A stretch of DNA of 64,000 bases from JAGNKE01 sp965230245 (GCA_965230245.1 OZ246000.1:620001-684000); one strand, 5' to 3'; positions 1 to 9,456 are shown, counted from the stretch's first letter. The notes: a model not told the origin generated them from the letters alone. Program-made: numbers and translations.

Positions 1-420
1 CTTCATATCCGCAATCCTCATATCACCGACGACCCATATATTCGTAGCCTCCGCCACAGCATTGGGACTCCCGATCTGCCACGTAAATTTCTGGCTAGGA
101 TCATGAAAAATCGTCTGACCATGAAAACCTATAACGTCTATCTCATGAGCCCTGATATTAAATTTAGCCATAAAATTAGCCAATAAATCAACATGGCAAT
201 CTGTCACAAATTGTGCCGCCGCACGCACATCATCATCTTGTTCCTGACGGCCAAGCACTTTTCGAATGAGCGCCCGCCCCTCTTCTGGATAAGGGTAAAA
301 ATCATGCGAGACCGGATTGACATGCATACGCCCATCCGTTTCGATCAGGGCAATATCAATTCCGTCAAAAGACGTGCCGGACATAAGCCCGATTGCACGA
401 AAGATTTTTTTATGTATCAT
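1..420 (-). CDS. anmK: Anhydro-N-acetylmuramic acid kinase, N-terminal part (cut by window edge)
   Basis: The minus strand from an ATG at 420 stays open to the window edge (140 codons). The protein begins MIHKKIFRAIGLMSGTSFDG; GLMSGTSxDGID is the glycine-rich ATP-binding signature of AnmK. Later come a DVIGFHGQT-type stretch and a WQIGSPNAVAEAT-like stretch, also typical of the family. AnmK phosphorylates and opens anhydroMurNAc released from peptidoglycan, giving MurNAc-6-P for cell-wall recycling in the cytoplasm. A purine-rich AAAGGGG lies about 12 nt before the ATG. It is divergent from tyrS with a 33-bp gap, an arrangement known from other alphaproteobacteria, so both promoters must overlap. 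The C-terminal part lies outside the window. Confidence 0.93.
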   Translation of the reverse strand, partial: MIHKKIFRAIGLMSGTSFDGIDIALIETDGRMHVNPVSHDFYPYPEEGRALIRKVLGRQEQDDDVRAAAQFVTDCHVDLLANFMAKFNIRAHEIDVIGFHGQTIFHDPSQKFTWQIGSPNAVAEATNIWVVGDMRIADMK

Positions 421-453
421 GGCAGAACTTTACCCCTTTGGAGATAGTGCGAG

Positions 454-1713
454 ATGAGCACATACAAGTCAGACTTTCTGAATATTCTAACTGAACGCGG
501 CTTCATACACCAGTGCAGCGATTTCGAAGGCTTGGATGAAAAACTCAATGAAGGATCCCAAACAGCATACATCGGTTTTGACGCCACCGCAGACAGCCTG
601 CATGTCGGCTCCCTTGTACAGATTATGATGCTCTACTGGTTCCAGCAAACAGGGCACAAGCCCCTGACACTTTTAGGCGGAGGAACAACAAAAGTCGGCG
701 ACCCTTCGGGTAAAGACGAAAGCCGAAAAATGTTGGATGAATCTGTGATTGCCTCGAACATTAAAGGCATAACATGGATTTTATCGGTCTTCTTACGCTA
801 CGGTTACGGACGAAACGACGCGAAACTGGTCAACAATGCCGATTGGCTGGAAAAACTGAATTACATCGACTTCTTAAGAGATTACGGCCCTCACTTCACG
901 GTAAACCGTATGATGTCATTTGACTCCGTCAAATTAAGATTAGAGCGCGAGCAACCACTGACATTCCTCGAATTTAACTACATGATCCTGCAGGCTTATG
1001 ACTTTCTGGAACTCCACCGCCGCTATGGTGTGGTTCTGCAAATGGGCGGCTCTGACCAATGGGGAAACATCATCAACGGCGTAGAACTGGGACGACGCAA
1101 AGACAGCGCGCAACTATACGCCCTCACAACCCCCCTCCTGACGACTGCGGCAGGAAAGAAAATGGGTAAAACCGCCGAAGGGACTGTCTGGCTGGATGAG
1201 AAAAAACTGCCCTCTTACGACTACTACCAGTTCTGGAGGAACACAGAAGATGCGGACGTCCCGCGCTTCCTGAAATTGTTCACGACCCTGCCGATGGATG
1301 AAATCAGCAAGCTGGAAAAACTGCAGGGACAGGAAATCAACGAGGCAAAAAAAATCCTCGCCTTTGAAACAACAAAAATGTGCCGCGGCGAACATGCCGC
1401 CGTACAGGCACAAAACACGGCGCAGGAAGTGTTTGAAAAAGGCGGTGTCGGTGAAGATTTGCCTCGCGTCGAAATCGACCCTGCCGATTTAAAAACCGGA
1501 GCGAAAATCATCGACCTTTTGGTAGAGGCAAATCTCGTCGCATCAAAAGGCGAAGCCAGAAGATTAATTCAAGGCGGCGGTGCGAAACTCAACGATCAAC
1601 CGATAGGGTCGGTCGAGCAAACTATAGGTATGTCTGAAATGGCAAACGGCGGTGGAGAAGCAAAACTCTCCGCAGGAAAGAAAAAACACGCACTCATCGT
1701 GCTAAAGGGTTAG
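454..1713 (+). CDS. tyrS: Tyrosyl-tRNA synthetase
   Basis: Class I aminoacyl-tRNA synthetase that charges tRNA-Tyr; 419 residues, normal for bacterial TyrS. The HIGH motif appears as HVGSL at residues 50-54 after the GFDATADSL stretch. The tyrosine-specific QMGGSDQWGNI motif is in the middle, and the KMSKS loop is KMGKT at 236-240. The last ~80 residues form the S4 RNA-binding domain, with EARRLIQGGGAKLND. The ATG at 454 follows GGAG at moderate distance. It is divergent from anmK and followed after 49 bp by an EamA transporter on the same strand. Nothing is missing or odd. Confidence 0.97.
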   Translation: MSTYKSDFLNILTERGFIHQCSDFEGLDEKLNEGSQTAYIGFDATADSLHVGSLVQIMMLYWFQQTGHKPLTLLGGGTTKVGDPSGKDESRKMLDESVIASNIKGITWILSVFLRYGYGRNDAKLVNNADWLEKLNYIDFLRDYGPHFTVNRMMSFDSVKLRLEREQPLTFLEFNYMILQAYDFLELHRRYGVVLQMGGSDQWGNIINGVELGRRKDSAQLYALTTPLLTTAAGKKMGKTAEGTVWLDEKKLPSYDYYQFWRNTEDADVPRFLKLFTTLPMDEISKLEKLQGQEINEAKKILAFETTKMCRGEHAAVQAQNTAQEVFEKGGVGEDLPRVEIDPADLKTGAKIIDLLVEANLVASKGEARRLIQGGGAKLNDQPIGSVEQTIGMSEMANGGGEAKLSAGKKKHALIVLKG

Positions 1714-1762
1714 TCCCCTTCAATCCTGTTTTTTTCTGTCCACTGAATAATACTAAACCAAA

Positions 1763-2734
1763 ATGCAAAATTTCATACTTTATGCCCTGACGGTGCTCAT
1801 ATGGGGGTCAACATGGTTCGTGATCAAATTCCAGATCGATAGCGATGTTCATCCGCTGCTTTCAATATCTTATCGTTTTGCGATCGCATCCGCAGTCCTG
1901 TTCGCCTTTATGCTCGCAACCGGAAAACTAAAAACCGCAAAATTCTCCCTAAGAGAACATTCTTATCTGGCCATATTGGGACTTTTCCTCTTTTGCCTGA
2001 ATTATTGGCTATTCTATCAGGGGACGTTCTTCCTGACGACCGGACTGGTCGCCGTTATTTTCTCCAGCATGAGCTTACTCAACGCATTAAACCAAAGACT
2101 TTTCTTTAAAATTCCGCTGAATCCAAAGGTCATACTTGGCGCAATAATTGGGTTAACCGGAATTTGTCTGGTCTTCTGGCCGGAAGTAAACACCCTAAGC
2201 CTTAAGGATGAAAAACTCTGGGGCATAGGATTGTGCTTGCTCGCCTCCTACAGCGCCTCACTTGGCAACATGGTGTCCTTAAGAAATACGCGTGCCAGTA
2301 TTCCTGTCATTGCGGCAAACTCTTACGGCATGACCTACGGTGCAATCCTTTCCTTCATCATAGCATTGGCATCAGGTGCAACGGTAAATTTCGACACATC
2401 ATTTGATTATATGTGGTCTCTGCTCTACCTCGCCATTCTGGGCTCAGCCGTGGCCTTCTGCTGCTTTCTGACGTTGATCGCAAGGATTGGCGCAGATAAA
2501 GCGGCCTACTCAACGATCCTGTTCCCGATAGTAGCCCTACTGATATCAACACTATACGAAGACTACACATGGACAGCCTTCGCGATGATAGGGCTATTGC
2601 TTTCTGTTTTTGGGAATATCGTCGCCATGACCAACAGACCAAGCCTGCTTCACTTGAAAAAAAGGAGAGCTGAAAACCTTACTCGAAAAGAATACGACGC
2701 AAAAGTCCCGGCGCCAAAACCGATAAAGGATTAG
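1763..2734 (+). CDS. EamA/DMT-family membrane transporter
   Basis: A 323-residue membrane protein with about ten hydrophobic segments in two repeated halves, the EamA layout of the drug/metabolite transporter superfamily. It begins with the family-typical VLIWGSTWFVIK and contains SYRFAIASAVLF in the first repeat and AYSTILFPIVALLISTLYE in the second. The hydrophilic tail (about 35 residues, Lys/Arg rich) is cytoplasmic by the usual topology. Substrate unknown; members export amino acids, purines or drugs. There is no clear Shine-Dalgarno before the ATG at 1763. The last 56 bp overlap the convergent 3' end of the YhdP-like gene. Confidence 0.9.
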   Translation: MQNFILYALTVLIWGSTWFVIKFQIDSDVHPLLSISYRFAIASAVLFAFMLATGKLKTAKFSLREHSYLAILGLFLFCLNYWLFYQGTFFLTTGLVAVIFSSMSLLNALNQRLFFKIPLNPKVILGAIIGLTGICLVFWPEVNTLSLKDEKLWGIGLCLLASYSASLGNMVSLRNTRASIPVIAANSYGMTYGAILSFIIALASGATVNFDTSFDYMWSLLYLAILGSAVAFCCFLTLIARIGADKAAYSTILFPIVALLISTLYEDYTWTAFAMIGLLLSVFGNIVAMTNRPSLLHLKKRRAENLTRKEYDAKVPAPKPIKD

Positions 2735-5700
2735 TGCTGATCTTGGGATCATCCATCTTGCCTTTGATCTGATACGTCGCGGCAAACAGACTCCCCGAAC
2801 CGCCTGTAATAATATCCCCGACCAGCGGAATACTGCCGATAATCTCGTTCACACCGGATAACGGGATAACCGTCCCCTCAATATCGACCAGTCGCTTGGC
2901 ATTATCAAATTCTCCATCAAATGTCAGCCCCAGCGAATTACCGGATGTCCGCCCGTCTTCAAGAATAATAAGGCTCCCCTCCGGTCTGTAAAGCCAATCA
3001 ACCTTGGCTTCCAGTCTTCTGAAATCAAGGCCGTCATCGCGCAAAACCTCAATCATCCCGGGAAGCGAGAGAATACTCAAAAGTTTCGACATCGCGGGCG
3101 CTTTCGTAACCTTGAAGTTCGTAATTTCTGCAGTTCCGCTAAAATTACGGTCTCGTCCACCCTCAATCGGCTCGGCAAAAATCCTGATCTCACCGCCTTC
3201 CATACCGGTATAAATGTAGAATGCCTTAAGCGTCGCACCGGCATCTGTCGCTTCCAGTACAAATTTTCGTTTGCCATCCTCATTCGGTTTAAAACGCAAA
3301 TAAAAATCACCCTCTCCGACTTTGGCATCAATCTCCAGCTGGTTAAAACGCCCCTTTTCATCAATATCGGAATACATCTCGACCGCACGTACCGTTTCGT
3401 TTTCAGATGTACGCATTTGCTTGGCTTTAACGGAAATCATTGTCGCGGGTTGTGTATAATCCTCTTGCACCTCATCAACATTCAGGAACGGGCGCAAATC
3501 AAGGAAGTCCCCGTCAAACAGGATTTTAACAACCCCGTCATCCTGTATTGTGAAATCCAGCGCGGCATCCGTCTCACCCAGAGTAAAACGGCTAACTTTT
3601 CCGTTATGAAGATAGGTCTCACCCTCGTATTTTTTAAACCCCAGTGTCGTTTTTTTAAGATCGAACTGCTCGGCCTGAGCGGTCAAATCTTGTAACTCTT
3701 GCAACACCTCATTCCTGAAAACGGCCTTAAATCGCGCCGAACCGGCTTTCCCCGGCGGCTTGTTATAGTCAAACGGTGCAACAAAAAACCGTGCAGGTGT
3801 CGCATCCACCTTCACATCGGCAACTGAACGGTTGTTACGGTATCCCGTGTAAACAACATCAAGCCCGATTGATCCTTGAAGAAAATCATCAAGATTAATC
3901 CCAAGCGCTTTGCGGATATTGGGGTCCGCCGTAATCTTGGCATTTGTCTGCGACTTATAAGGCTTCCCCTCGCTCTCCAGATACTCAGACCATACAAGAT
4001 CAATCGGCCGCTTATTCAATTCTCCTGCCCCGGTAACAGTCACCTTCTTGTCTTTCAACTCAAGTTTGAAAGGCCCTCCCGTTAAATCAAGCGTATGAAC
4101 AACATCGGGAATAAACACATTTGTGAGTATGCCGCTGGACTCAATTTCCATTTCCTCCAGTAAAACCTTTTTATTGGTATCAAACGCAAGACGCGTCCGC
4201 AGGTCAGCCGAGCCCTTAACCTGAGAAATATCCATTCCCTTGTCCTTGTTCATATTGATCGGCTCTTCGGAAAGATAAGCAAAAACCTCCTGCAAATCCC
4301 CCTCGAAATCAATATCAAGCTCCGCAGTTCCCTTCCCGACAGCAACCACTTCTCCCAAAACTACCTTTGCATCCCGCACATGCAAATCACCGAGATAGGC
4401 ATCCTCGATATGGGCCGAGAGAATATCCGTATTATAATCAAACTTTCCCGTGCCTTTCGCTTTTGTCACGGGAAAGAGTGGCGCACGGTAATCAACGGTC
4501 ATATTCTCATACGCATAACCGGCCTGCAGATCAGTAATGTCAAAATCCCAGACCTTCTCGTCCTCAGTTAAGTCGGCGGTAAAGAGAGCATCTTCTTCAA
4601 TGTCGGGCGACTTGAAGACTGCGGGCGCAGGTCCTGCGCCCTGATCCAAAGGTACAAGTTCCGCAACGATGTCGATATTGGCCCACAAATCGCGGAAAGT
4701 ACCGTCAGCCATTTTATCAACAAGCCACTCCTCACTATTGTCACCGCGCAAAAACTCCGGCCATAACGGATCAATAGATGCCTGTTTCAAAGTATCGACT
4801 TTGAGAGAAACAAGCCCTGTGATTTTTTCAAAATTATCGTTCTGAAGGTTTGCTGACGCTTGAAACGTCACATCACGCAAAGTAATGCGCGTATCTGTTA
4901 ACTTGATGTTTTTGGAGTAACGGTCATAAGACAGTCCAAATCTAAAGTCCTTGTACGGCAAACCCTTCTTCGTCACAGACGGATGGTACAAACGCCCGCC
5001 TTCGGAACGTGCTTTTAATGAAACGACACCCGGCAAAAGATCATGACCGAATGATGTTCTTAACTCTGCATTCAAAATCAAATCTTGATCCCTCAGAATA
5101 TCAAGAGACGCAAACTTACCTGCCAAAATCATCGTATCAAGATTTAAAATCTCTGTAATAAGCTCAAAACGCTTAAGCTTCCAGAAATAGCTGAGCAGAA
5201 AATGAACCTCGGATGTTTCACCGCGCACATCGGGCAAAGAAACCCCGAGCCTTGAGAAAAGCCCCTTGTCATTACGACGAAATGTTCCCCCGAAATTCGG
5301 TAAAAACCAAGACAAGCCGTTGATATGATCTTCCAGCATCAAACGCGCATTATCAATTTCAAGACTTTCCAGCTCAGACAACGGGCTGTCCTTATAATTC
5401 TCGCTGGAGGGCTCGGCCAGATAGGATAAAACACGCCTGACCATAGCCTCGGTATCTTCATCACTATCCGTATTAGAAAAATTCGTACTCCCGATCCCGA
5501 TATCAATACCGCCGTCAACAGTGCGGATAATTCTTAAATTCGGCTCTTTTAAAGTCACTTTCGTCGGGAGCAATTGCCCGCGTAATAACCCGGCCTTGGA
5601 CAAAGTCAGCGCTATCGCTCTGACCGACAGAATGATCTTATCATCCTTGTTCAAAACCTTGCCTTCGTCCAAAACCAGATGAATAGAGTCCTTAAAGTCC

Positions 5701-5924
5701 GGCCAATGAAGATATACCCCCTCCATCACCGCATGATTACCGGTCATTTCATCTGATAGTGCTTCCATAACATAGGATTTGGCAAACCCGATCTCTAACG
5801 GCGCACTCGCAATACGCCACAACAGAATAAACACGGCGATCATGCACACGGGCACCATGACAATAAGTGTCGTAAAGATGAATTTCAGGCTTAAGAGTAG
5901 AAACCGCCCTAAATACTTTAGCAA
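2679..5924 (-). CDS. YhdP/AsmA-like (DUF3971) inner-membrane-anchored protein
   Basis: A 1081-residue protein with one N-terminal membrane segment (about residues 8-40) followed by a very long region of alternating beta-strand sequence. This is the plan of AsmA-like/YhdP bridge proteins that carry phospholipid across the periplasm to the outer membrane. The C-terminus holds the AsmA-type stretch with GNSLGLTFDGEFD, then VIPLSGVNEIIGSIPLVGDI and GSLFAATYQIKG, strongly typical of the family. Translation appears to begin at TTG (5924) behind GGAGCAGG. The EamA gene overlaps its 3' end by 56 bp on the opposite strand. Family assignment is firm; the lipid cargo is inferred from characterised relatives. 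Confidence 0.88.
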   Translation of the reverse strand: MLKYLGRFLLLSLKFIFTTLIVMVPVCMIAVFILLWRIASAPLEIGFAKSYVMEALSDEMTGNHAVMEGVYLHWPDFKDSIHLVLDEGKVLNKDDKIILSVRAIALTLSKAGLLRGQLLPTKVTLKEPNLRIIRTVDGGIDIGIGSTNFSNTDSDEDTEAMVRRVLSYLAEPSSENYKDSPLSELESLEIDNARLMLEDHINGLSWFLPNFGGTFRRNDKGLFSRLGVSLPDVRGETSEVHFLLSYFWKLKRFELITEILNLDTMILAGKFASLDILRDQDLILNAELRTSFGHDLLPGVVSLKARSEGGRLYHPSVTKKGLPYKDFRFGLSYDRYSKNIKLTDTRITLRDVTFQASANLQNDNFEKITGLVSLKVDTLKQASIDPLWPEFLRGDNSEEWLVDKMADGTFRDLWANIDIVAELVPLDQGAGPAPAVFKSPDIEEDALFTADLTEDEKVWDFDITDLQAGYAYENMTVDYRAPLFPVTKAKGTGKFDYNTDILSAHIEDAYLGDLHVRDAKVVLGEVVAVGKGTAELDIDFEGDLQEVFAYLSEEPINMNKDKGMDISQVKGSADLRTRLAFDTNKKVLLEEMEIESSGILTNVFIPDVVHTLDLTGGPFKLELKDKKVTVTGAGELNKRPIDLVWSEYLESEGKPYKSQTNAKITADPNIRKALGINLDDFLQGSIGLDVVYTGYRNNRSVADVKVDATPARFFVAPFDYNKPPGKAGSARFKAVFRNEVLQELQDLTAQAEQFDLKKTTLGFKKYEGETYLHNGKVSRFTLGETDAALDFTIQDDGVVKILFDGDFLDLRPFLNVDEVQEDYTQPATMISVKAKQMRTSENETVRAVEMYSDIDEKGRFNQLEIDAKVGEGDFYLRFKPNEDGKRKFVLEATDAGATLKAFYIYTGMEGGEIRIFAEPIEGGRDRNFSGTAEITNFKVTKAPAMSKLLSILSLPGMIEVLRDDGLDFRRLEAKVDWLYRPEGSLIILEDGRTSGNSLGLTFDGEFDNAKRLVDIEGTVIPLSGVNEIIGSIPLVGDIITGGSGSLFAATYQIKGKMDDPKISTNPLSVLAPGLLRRILFE

Positions 5925-6018
5925 AACCTGCTCCGGCTGAAAGTTAAACGTTAGTCATACAAAAAACAGGAGCGCTTGACCATGTAAAATGCGCCGCTGG
6001 CATCATGCTTTTTGTTAC

Positions 6019-6048
6019 TTGCACTGCACAAAAAAAACTATGTATGGT
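6019..6048 (+). promoter_or_regulatory. Candidate sigma70-type promoter for bcp
   Basis: TTGCAC at 6019-6024 and TATGGT at 6043-6048 are separated by 18 nt and sit about 45 bp before the bcp start, inside the 170-bp gap between the divergent YhdP-like gene and bcp. Matches are four of six in each box, so this is only a candidate. An AGGAGA Shine-Dalgarno follows, close to the ATG at 6095. Confidence 0.4.
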
Positions 6049-6094
6049 GAAATCACTCAAAAATTATGCATACCCATCATAACAGGAGATAAGC

Positions 6095-6577
6095 ATGGCT
6101 GAACTGAATATTGGAAGTATCGCACCTGATTTTACCCTGCCCACCGATAACAAAGGCGAAGTCACGCTTTCTAGCTTGAAAGGAAGAAAGGTTGTCCTGT
6201 TTTTCTACCCGAAGGACGACACCCCCGGCTGCACGAAAGAAGCATGCGGTTTCCGTGACGAACTTGATAATTTCACTGCCGAAGGCGCAAAAGTCATAGG
6301 CATTTCAAAATGCAGCGTCAAAAAACATGACAAATTCAAAACCAAACATGAATTGAACTTCCCGCTGGCCTCCGATGAAAACGGCAATGTTTGCGAACAA
6401 TACGGCGTTTGGGTAGAGAAAAACATGTATGGCCGCAAATATATGGGCATCGAACGCTCGACATTCCTGATCAACGAAGACGGGAAAATCTCAGCGATCT
6501 GGCGCAAGGTCAAAGTCCCCGGTCACGTCGAAGAGGTCAAAGAAGCCCTCAAAAATGAAGAATCAAGAGCCGCTTGA
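6095..6577 (+). CDS. bcp: Thioredoxin-dependent thiol peroxidase (Bcp/PrxQ)
   Basis: Cytoplasmic peroxiredoxin of the Bcp/PrxQ subfamily, 160 residues, reducing hydrogen peroxide and organic peroxides at the expense of thioredoxin. The active-site block YPKDDTPGCTKEACGF places the peroxidatic cysteine at 46 and the resolving cysteine at 51, the classic five-residue spacing. A third cysteine (about 72) replaces the usual Asp in the GISxDS motif, and another lies at NVCEQYG. The start has a strong AGGAGA Shine-Dalgarno. It stands alone and is separated from the convergent hydrolase gene by a shared hairpin terminator. Confidence 0.95.
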   Translation: MAELNIGSIAPDFTLPTDNKGEVTLSSLKGRKVVLFFYPKDDTPGCTKEACGFRDELDNFTAEGAKVIGISKCSVKKHDKFKTKHELNFPLASDENGNVCEQYGVWVEKNMYGRKYMGIERSTFLINEDGKISAIWRKVKVPGHVEEVKEALKNEESRAA

Positions 6578-6601
6578 ACTTAAAAAAAAGCAGTAACGAA
6601 C

Positions 6602-6630
6602 AAAAAACGGGTCACAAGAACCCGTTTTTT
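6602..6630. terminator. Bidirectional intrinsic terminator
   Basis: A perfect 11-bp inverted repeat (6602-6612 with 6620-6630, A6CGGGT/ACCCGT6) around a 7-nt loop, giving a U-run on both strands. It lies between the convergent bcp and hydrolase genes and should terminate both. Confidence 0.9.
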
Positions 6631-6656
6631 TAATCCTAAAACTTACCGCTTACGAA

Positions 6657-7340
6657 TTAAGCAGCAACACCTTCAGCAGCCCCTGTAATAGGAACGTTTA
6701 GACCGCCGCCGGCATTATTCATATGATCATGCACATGATCGATCAAAATATCCGTTGAATCATGGAAGAAATGGTTCGTTCCGGGAATCACACGGTAATC
6801 GATGGCAATACCCTTCTGCTGGTGTAACTTCTCGACAAAGTCAGCCACAGACTCTTCAGGAACCACGTCATCATTTTCGCCGTGTACAACCAAACCGGAT
6901 GTCGGACAAGGTGCAAGGAAACTGAAATCTTCCGTGCTGGCAGGGGGCGCAACAGAGATAAAACCTTGAATCTCAGGACGGCGCATCAAAAGCTGCATGC
7001 CAATCCAGGCACCGAAAGAAAATCCTGCAACCCAGACATAAGGGGCATTCGGATTAATCTCTTGCATCCAGTCCAAAGCGGAAGCAGCATCGCTCAACTC
7101 GCCTTCGCCCTGATCAAAAACACCTTGCGATCGGCCTACGCCGCGAAAGTTAAAACGTAATGTTGAAAAACCGCGAGCCACACACGCCTGAAACAGCGCA
7201 TACGTAATCTTATTGTTCATTGTGCCGCCGTGCTCGGGGCTGGGGTGCAAAATCAAGGCAAGCGGTGCATTTTTGATTTTGGAATGAGAGTAGCGGCCTT
7301 CTAGGCGACCGGCCGGACCGTTCAGAATAACTTCAGGCAT
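6657..7340 (-). CDS. Alpha/beta hydrolase of the dienelactone-hydrolase-like group
   Basis: A 227-residue alpha/beta hydrolase. The nucleophile elbow is GFSFG (Ser in VAGFSFGAW), the acid lies in HGENDDVVP and the histidine in PGTNHFFHD, so the triad is complete. The N-terminal HPSPEHGGTMNNK and RFNFRGVGRSQG blocks match small cytoplasmic hydrolases often annotated only as alpha/beta hydrolase. I chose the ATG at 7340 because AGAGG stands 6-7 nt upstream; a longer open frame to 7418 has no such support. Natural substrate unknown. Confidence 0.88.
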   Translation of the reverse strand: MPEVILNGPAGRLEGRYSHSKIKNAPLALILHPSPEHGGTMNNKITYALFQACVARGFSTLRFNFRGVGRSQGVFDQGEGELSDAASALDWMQEINPNAPYVWVAGFSFGAWIGMQLLMRRPEIQGFISVAPPASTEDFSFLAPCPTSGLVVHGENDDVVPEESVADFVEKLHQQKGIAIDYRVIPGTNHFFHDSTDILIDHVHDHMNNAGGGLNVPITGAAEGVAA

Positions 7341-7530
7341 TAAAAACCTCTTTTTAATATGTTCGCGTTCCAATCTTGTAAGGCATGCATCTAAGCATAT
7401 TTGCCCGCAAAGTTTCAAAAAAGATCGAAACTGGTTGAAACTTTATGCATTTTCTATATTAAAGAACTGACCATAAGTCCACAAATTTATGATAAGTCAT
7501 TGAAAAACAATGTGGATAATAGGCAGAAGC

Positions 7531-8679
7531 ATGGCAAAAAAAACGCAAATTTACCTCGATTACAACGCAACTGCAGCATTACGACCCGCCGCAAGGGATG
7601 CGATGCTGGACGTTTTGAATGAGCAAAATTGCGCCCTGAATGCCTCCTCCGTACATGCTTTTGGCCGAAAAGGCAGAAAAATCGTAGAAGGTGCGCGTGG
7701 ACATGTCGCGAACCTTATCGGCGTGCCCGCAAATCAGGTCATCTTTAACAGCGGCGCAACAGAAGGAAACAACACTGTCCTGCGCTACTTTGCTCAAAAT
7801 TATTCGGATAAGGCCATCTTCGTATCATCAATCGAACACCCTAGCGTACTCGACCCCGTACCCAACGCTCATAAAATCCCCTGCAAACCCGACGGCACAA
7901 TTGATATCAACGCTCTCGACCAAAGTTTGGAAGAAACAAGAAAAACTAGTGAGATAGCTCTTGTTTCTGTGATGTGGGTTAATAACGAGACCGGAGCAAT
8001 ACAAGACGTGTCGAAAATTTCCACAATAGCGCACAAACACGGCGCTCTCTTTCACTGTGACGCGGTGCAGGCAGCAGGAAGACTGCCCGTAAACCTCGCC
8101 GAAAACGGAATAGACTTCCTGACCCTCTCCGCTCATAAAATCGGCGGGCCGCAGGGCGCAGGCGCATTGGCTTTCGGCCTGTGTGGTGAAACCCCGACGC
8201 TCCTCTTCGGCGGTGGTCAGGAAAAATCAGCCCGCGCAGGCACGGAAAACGTCGCCGCAATCGCAGGATTCGGCGCCGCTGCCAAAGACTCCCTCGAACA
8301 CATGAACCATTATCAGGCATTGGGAAAATGGCGCGATAAACTCGAGGACGGATTAAAATCCCTGACACCGTCCGTCATTATCCATGCCGAAGAGACCCCG
8401 CGCGTGCCCAACACGTCCTTTTTCAGCCTGCCTGACACATCCTCCGAGACATTGCTCATGGCTCTCGATCTCGAAGGCATAGCGCTCAGCAACGGCTCCG
8501 CCTGCTCCAGTGGCCGCGTCGAACCCAGCCACGTCTTAAAAGCCATGGGCGCGGACGAAAAAACCGCCTCCTCCGCCTTGCGTATTTCCATGGGCTGGGC
8601 TACCAAGGAATCCGATATTGATACGTTCCTCACCGCATGGAAAAAAATCACCGAACGCATAAAGAATAAAAGGAAATAG
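7531..8679 (+). CDS. Cysteine desulfurase (NifS/IscS family)
   Basis: PLP-dependent class V aminotransferase-fold enzyme, 382 residues, that removes sulfur from cysteine and holds it as a persulfide. The start YLDYNATAALRPAA is the family's opening block. The PLP lysine is K203 in the SAHKIGG motif, the cofactor-stacking His/Asp lie in HCDAVQAAGR, and the sulfur-accepting cysteine is C325 in GSACSSG. ATG 7531 has AGGCAGAAG upstream and removes seven unlikely residues. It is followed 3 bp later by a 2Fe-2S ferredoxin, and mnmA lies downstream, so sulfur supply for tRNA thiolation and Fe-S assembly is the probable job. IscS itself is not proven. Confidence 0.92.
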   Translation: MAKKTQIYLDYNATAALRPAARDAMLDVLNEQNCALNASSVHAFGRKGRKIVEGARGHVANLIGVPANQVIFNSGATEGNNTVLRYFAQNYSDKAIFVSSIEHPSVLDPVPNAHKIPCKPDGTIDINALDQSLEETRKTSEIALVSVMWVNNETGAIQDVSKISTIAHKHGALFHCDAVQAAGRLPVNLAENGIDFLTLSAHKIGGPQGAGALAFGLCGETPTLLFGGGQEKSARAGTENVAAIAGFGAAAKDSLEHMNHYQALGKWRDKLEDGLKSLTPSVIIHAEETPRVPNTSFFSLPDTSSETLLMALDLEGIALSNGSACSSGRVEPSHVLKAMGADEKTASSALRISMGWATKESDIDTFLTAWKKITERIKNKRK

Positions 8680-8682
8680 AAT

Positions 8683-9021
8683 ATGTCCACGATCACACTA
8701 ATCCAGAAAGACGGCACCCCCCGCCAAATCGAAGCCGAAGAAGGCTGGTCACTCATGGAAATCACCCGTGATGCGGACGTCGAGGAAATCGAAGGCGTCT
8801 GCGGCGGCTCAATGGCCTGCGCGACATGCCACATGTATATCCACCCCGACTGGGTCGCACGGGTCGAGGCACAAGACAACGAAAAGTCGGACGAAGAAGA
8901 AGACATGCTCGATATGGCAACCGATATCACCGACACCTCCCGCCTGGGCTGCCAAATCCGCATGAGCAAGGAACTCGACGGCCTTGTCGTCGCCGTCCCC
9001 GGCGCAAAAGTCGACTGGTAA
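8683..9021 (+). CDS. 2Fe-2S ferredoxin (adrenodoxin type)
   Basis: A 112-residue ferredoxin with the plant/adrenodoxin cluster pattern: GVCGGSMACATCH supplies three cysteines (C-x5-C-x2-C) and SRLGCQI the fourth. The acidic stretch DEEEDMLDMATD between them is the partner-binding helix typical of adrenodoxin-like and Isc ferredoxins. It lies 3 bp after the cysteine desulfurase gene and is almost certainly co-transcribed. The likely role is electron donation in Fe-S assembly or to an oxygenase; the desulfurase neighbour favours the former. Confidence 0.93.
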   Translation: MSTITLIQKDGTPRQIEAEEGWSLMEITRDADVEEIEGVCGGSMACATCHMYIHPDWVARVEAQDNEKSDEEEDMLDMATDITDTSRLGCQIRMSKELDGLVVAVPGAKVDW

Positions 9022-9062
9022 AACCGCTAAACAACAAGAACAACAACCAAGGGTACACGAAC

Positions 9063-9353
9063 ATGATCAGACATATCGTATTTTTCACCGTCAGCGATGA
9101 AGAAAACAGAGACCTGATCTACACCACCTTAAAAACCCTCGAAACCATTGAGGGAAACTGGACTTTAGAGGTCAGAAAAAACAGCAAGATCGACCAGATC
9201 GGCAACGATATCGACTTCGTGGTCTACGGCGAATTCCCCGATGAAGACGCGCTCCAACGCTACAAAAACGACCCGATCTACGAAGCCTCGACCCGCACCG
9301 TCCAACCCCTGCGCGACCAACGCTACGCCGTGGATATAGATACAAGCAAGTAA
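9063..9353 (+). CDS. Dabb-like (stress-responsive A/B barrel) small protein
   Basis: A 96-residue protein starting MIRHIVFFTVSDEEN, the hallmark opening of Dabb-domain proteins (dimeric alpha/beta barrels). FVVYGEFPDEDALQRYKNDP and the closing DQRYAVDI also fit. I placed the start at the ATG at 9063; the reading frame continues upstream only as an antisense-like overlap with the ferredoxin gene. It sits 41 bp after the ferredoxin and 103 bp before mnmA. The function of most Dabb proteins is unknown, and nothing here shows a substrate. Confidence 0.8.
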   Translation: MIRHIVFFTVSDEENRDLIYTTLKTLETIEGNWTLEVRKNSKIDQIGNDIDFVVYGEFPDEDALQRYKNDPIYEASTRTVQPLRDQRYAVDIDTSK

Positions 9354-9359
9354 GCAAAC

Positions 9360-9377
9360 CGCAAAACTTGCGCTTTT
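9360..9377 (+). terminator. Weak candidate terminator before mnmA
   Basis: A five-base-pair stem CGCAA/TTGCG with a 3-nt loop (9360-9372) followed by CTTTTT. The stem is short. If real, it would partly separate the desulfurase-ferredoxin-Dabb transcript from mnmA. Confidence 0.3.
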
Positions 9378-9456
9378 TGGTCAAAAACCGTACTCTCCCC
9401 GCCACATTGGAAACACCGCGGGGTAACGCCCGCAAAAACGTGACGACTGGAACACC

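Noticed and set aside
8826..9062. Upstream extension of the Dabb-like gene
   Set aside because: It overlaps the ferredoxin gene in another frame and its composition is Arg/Pro-rich shadow sequence.
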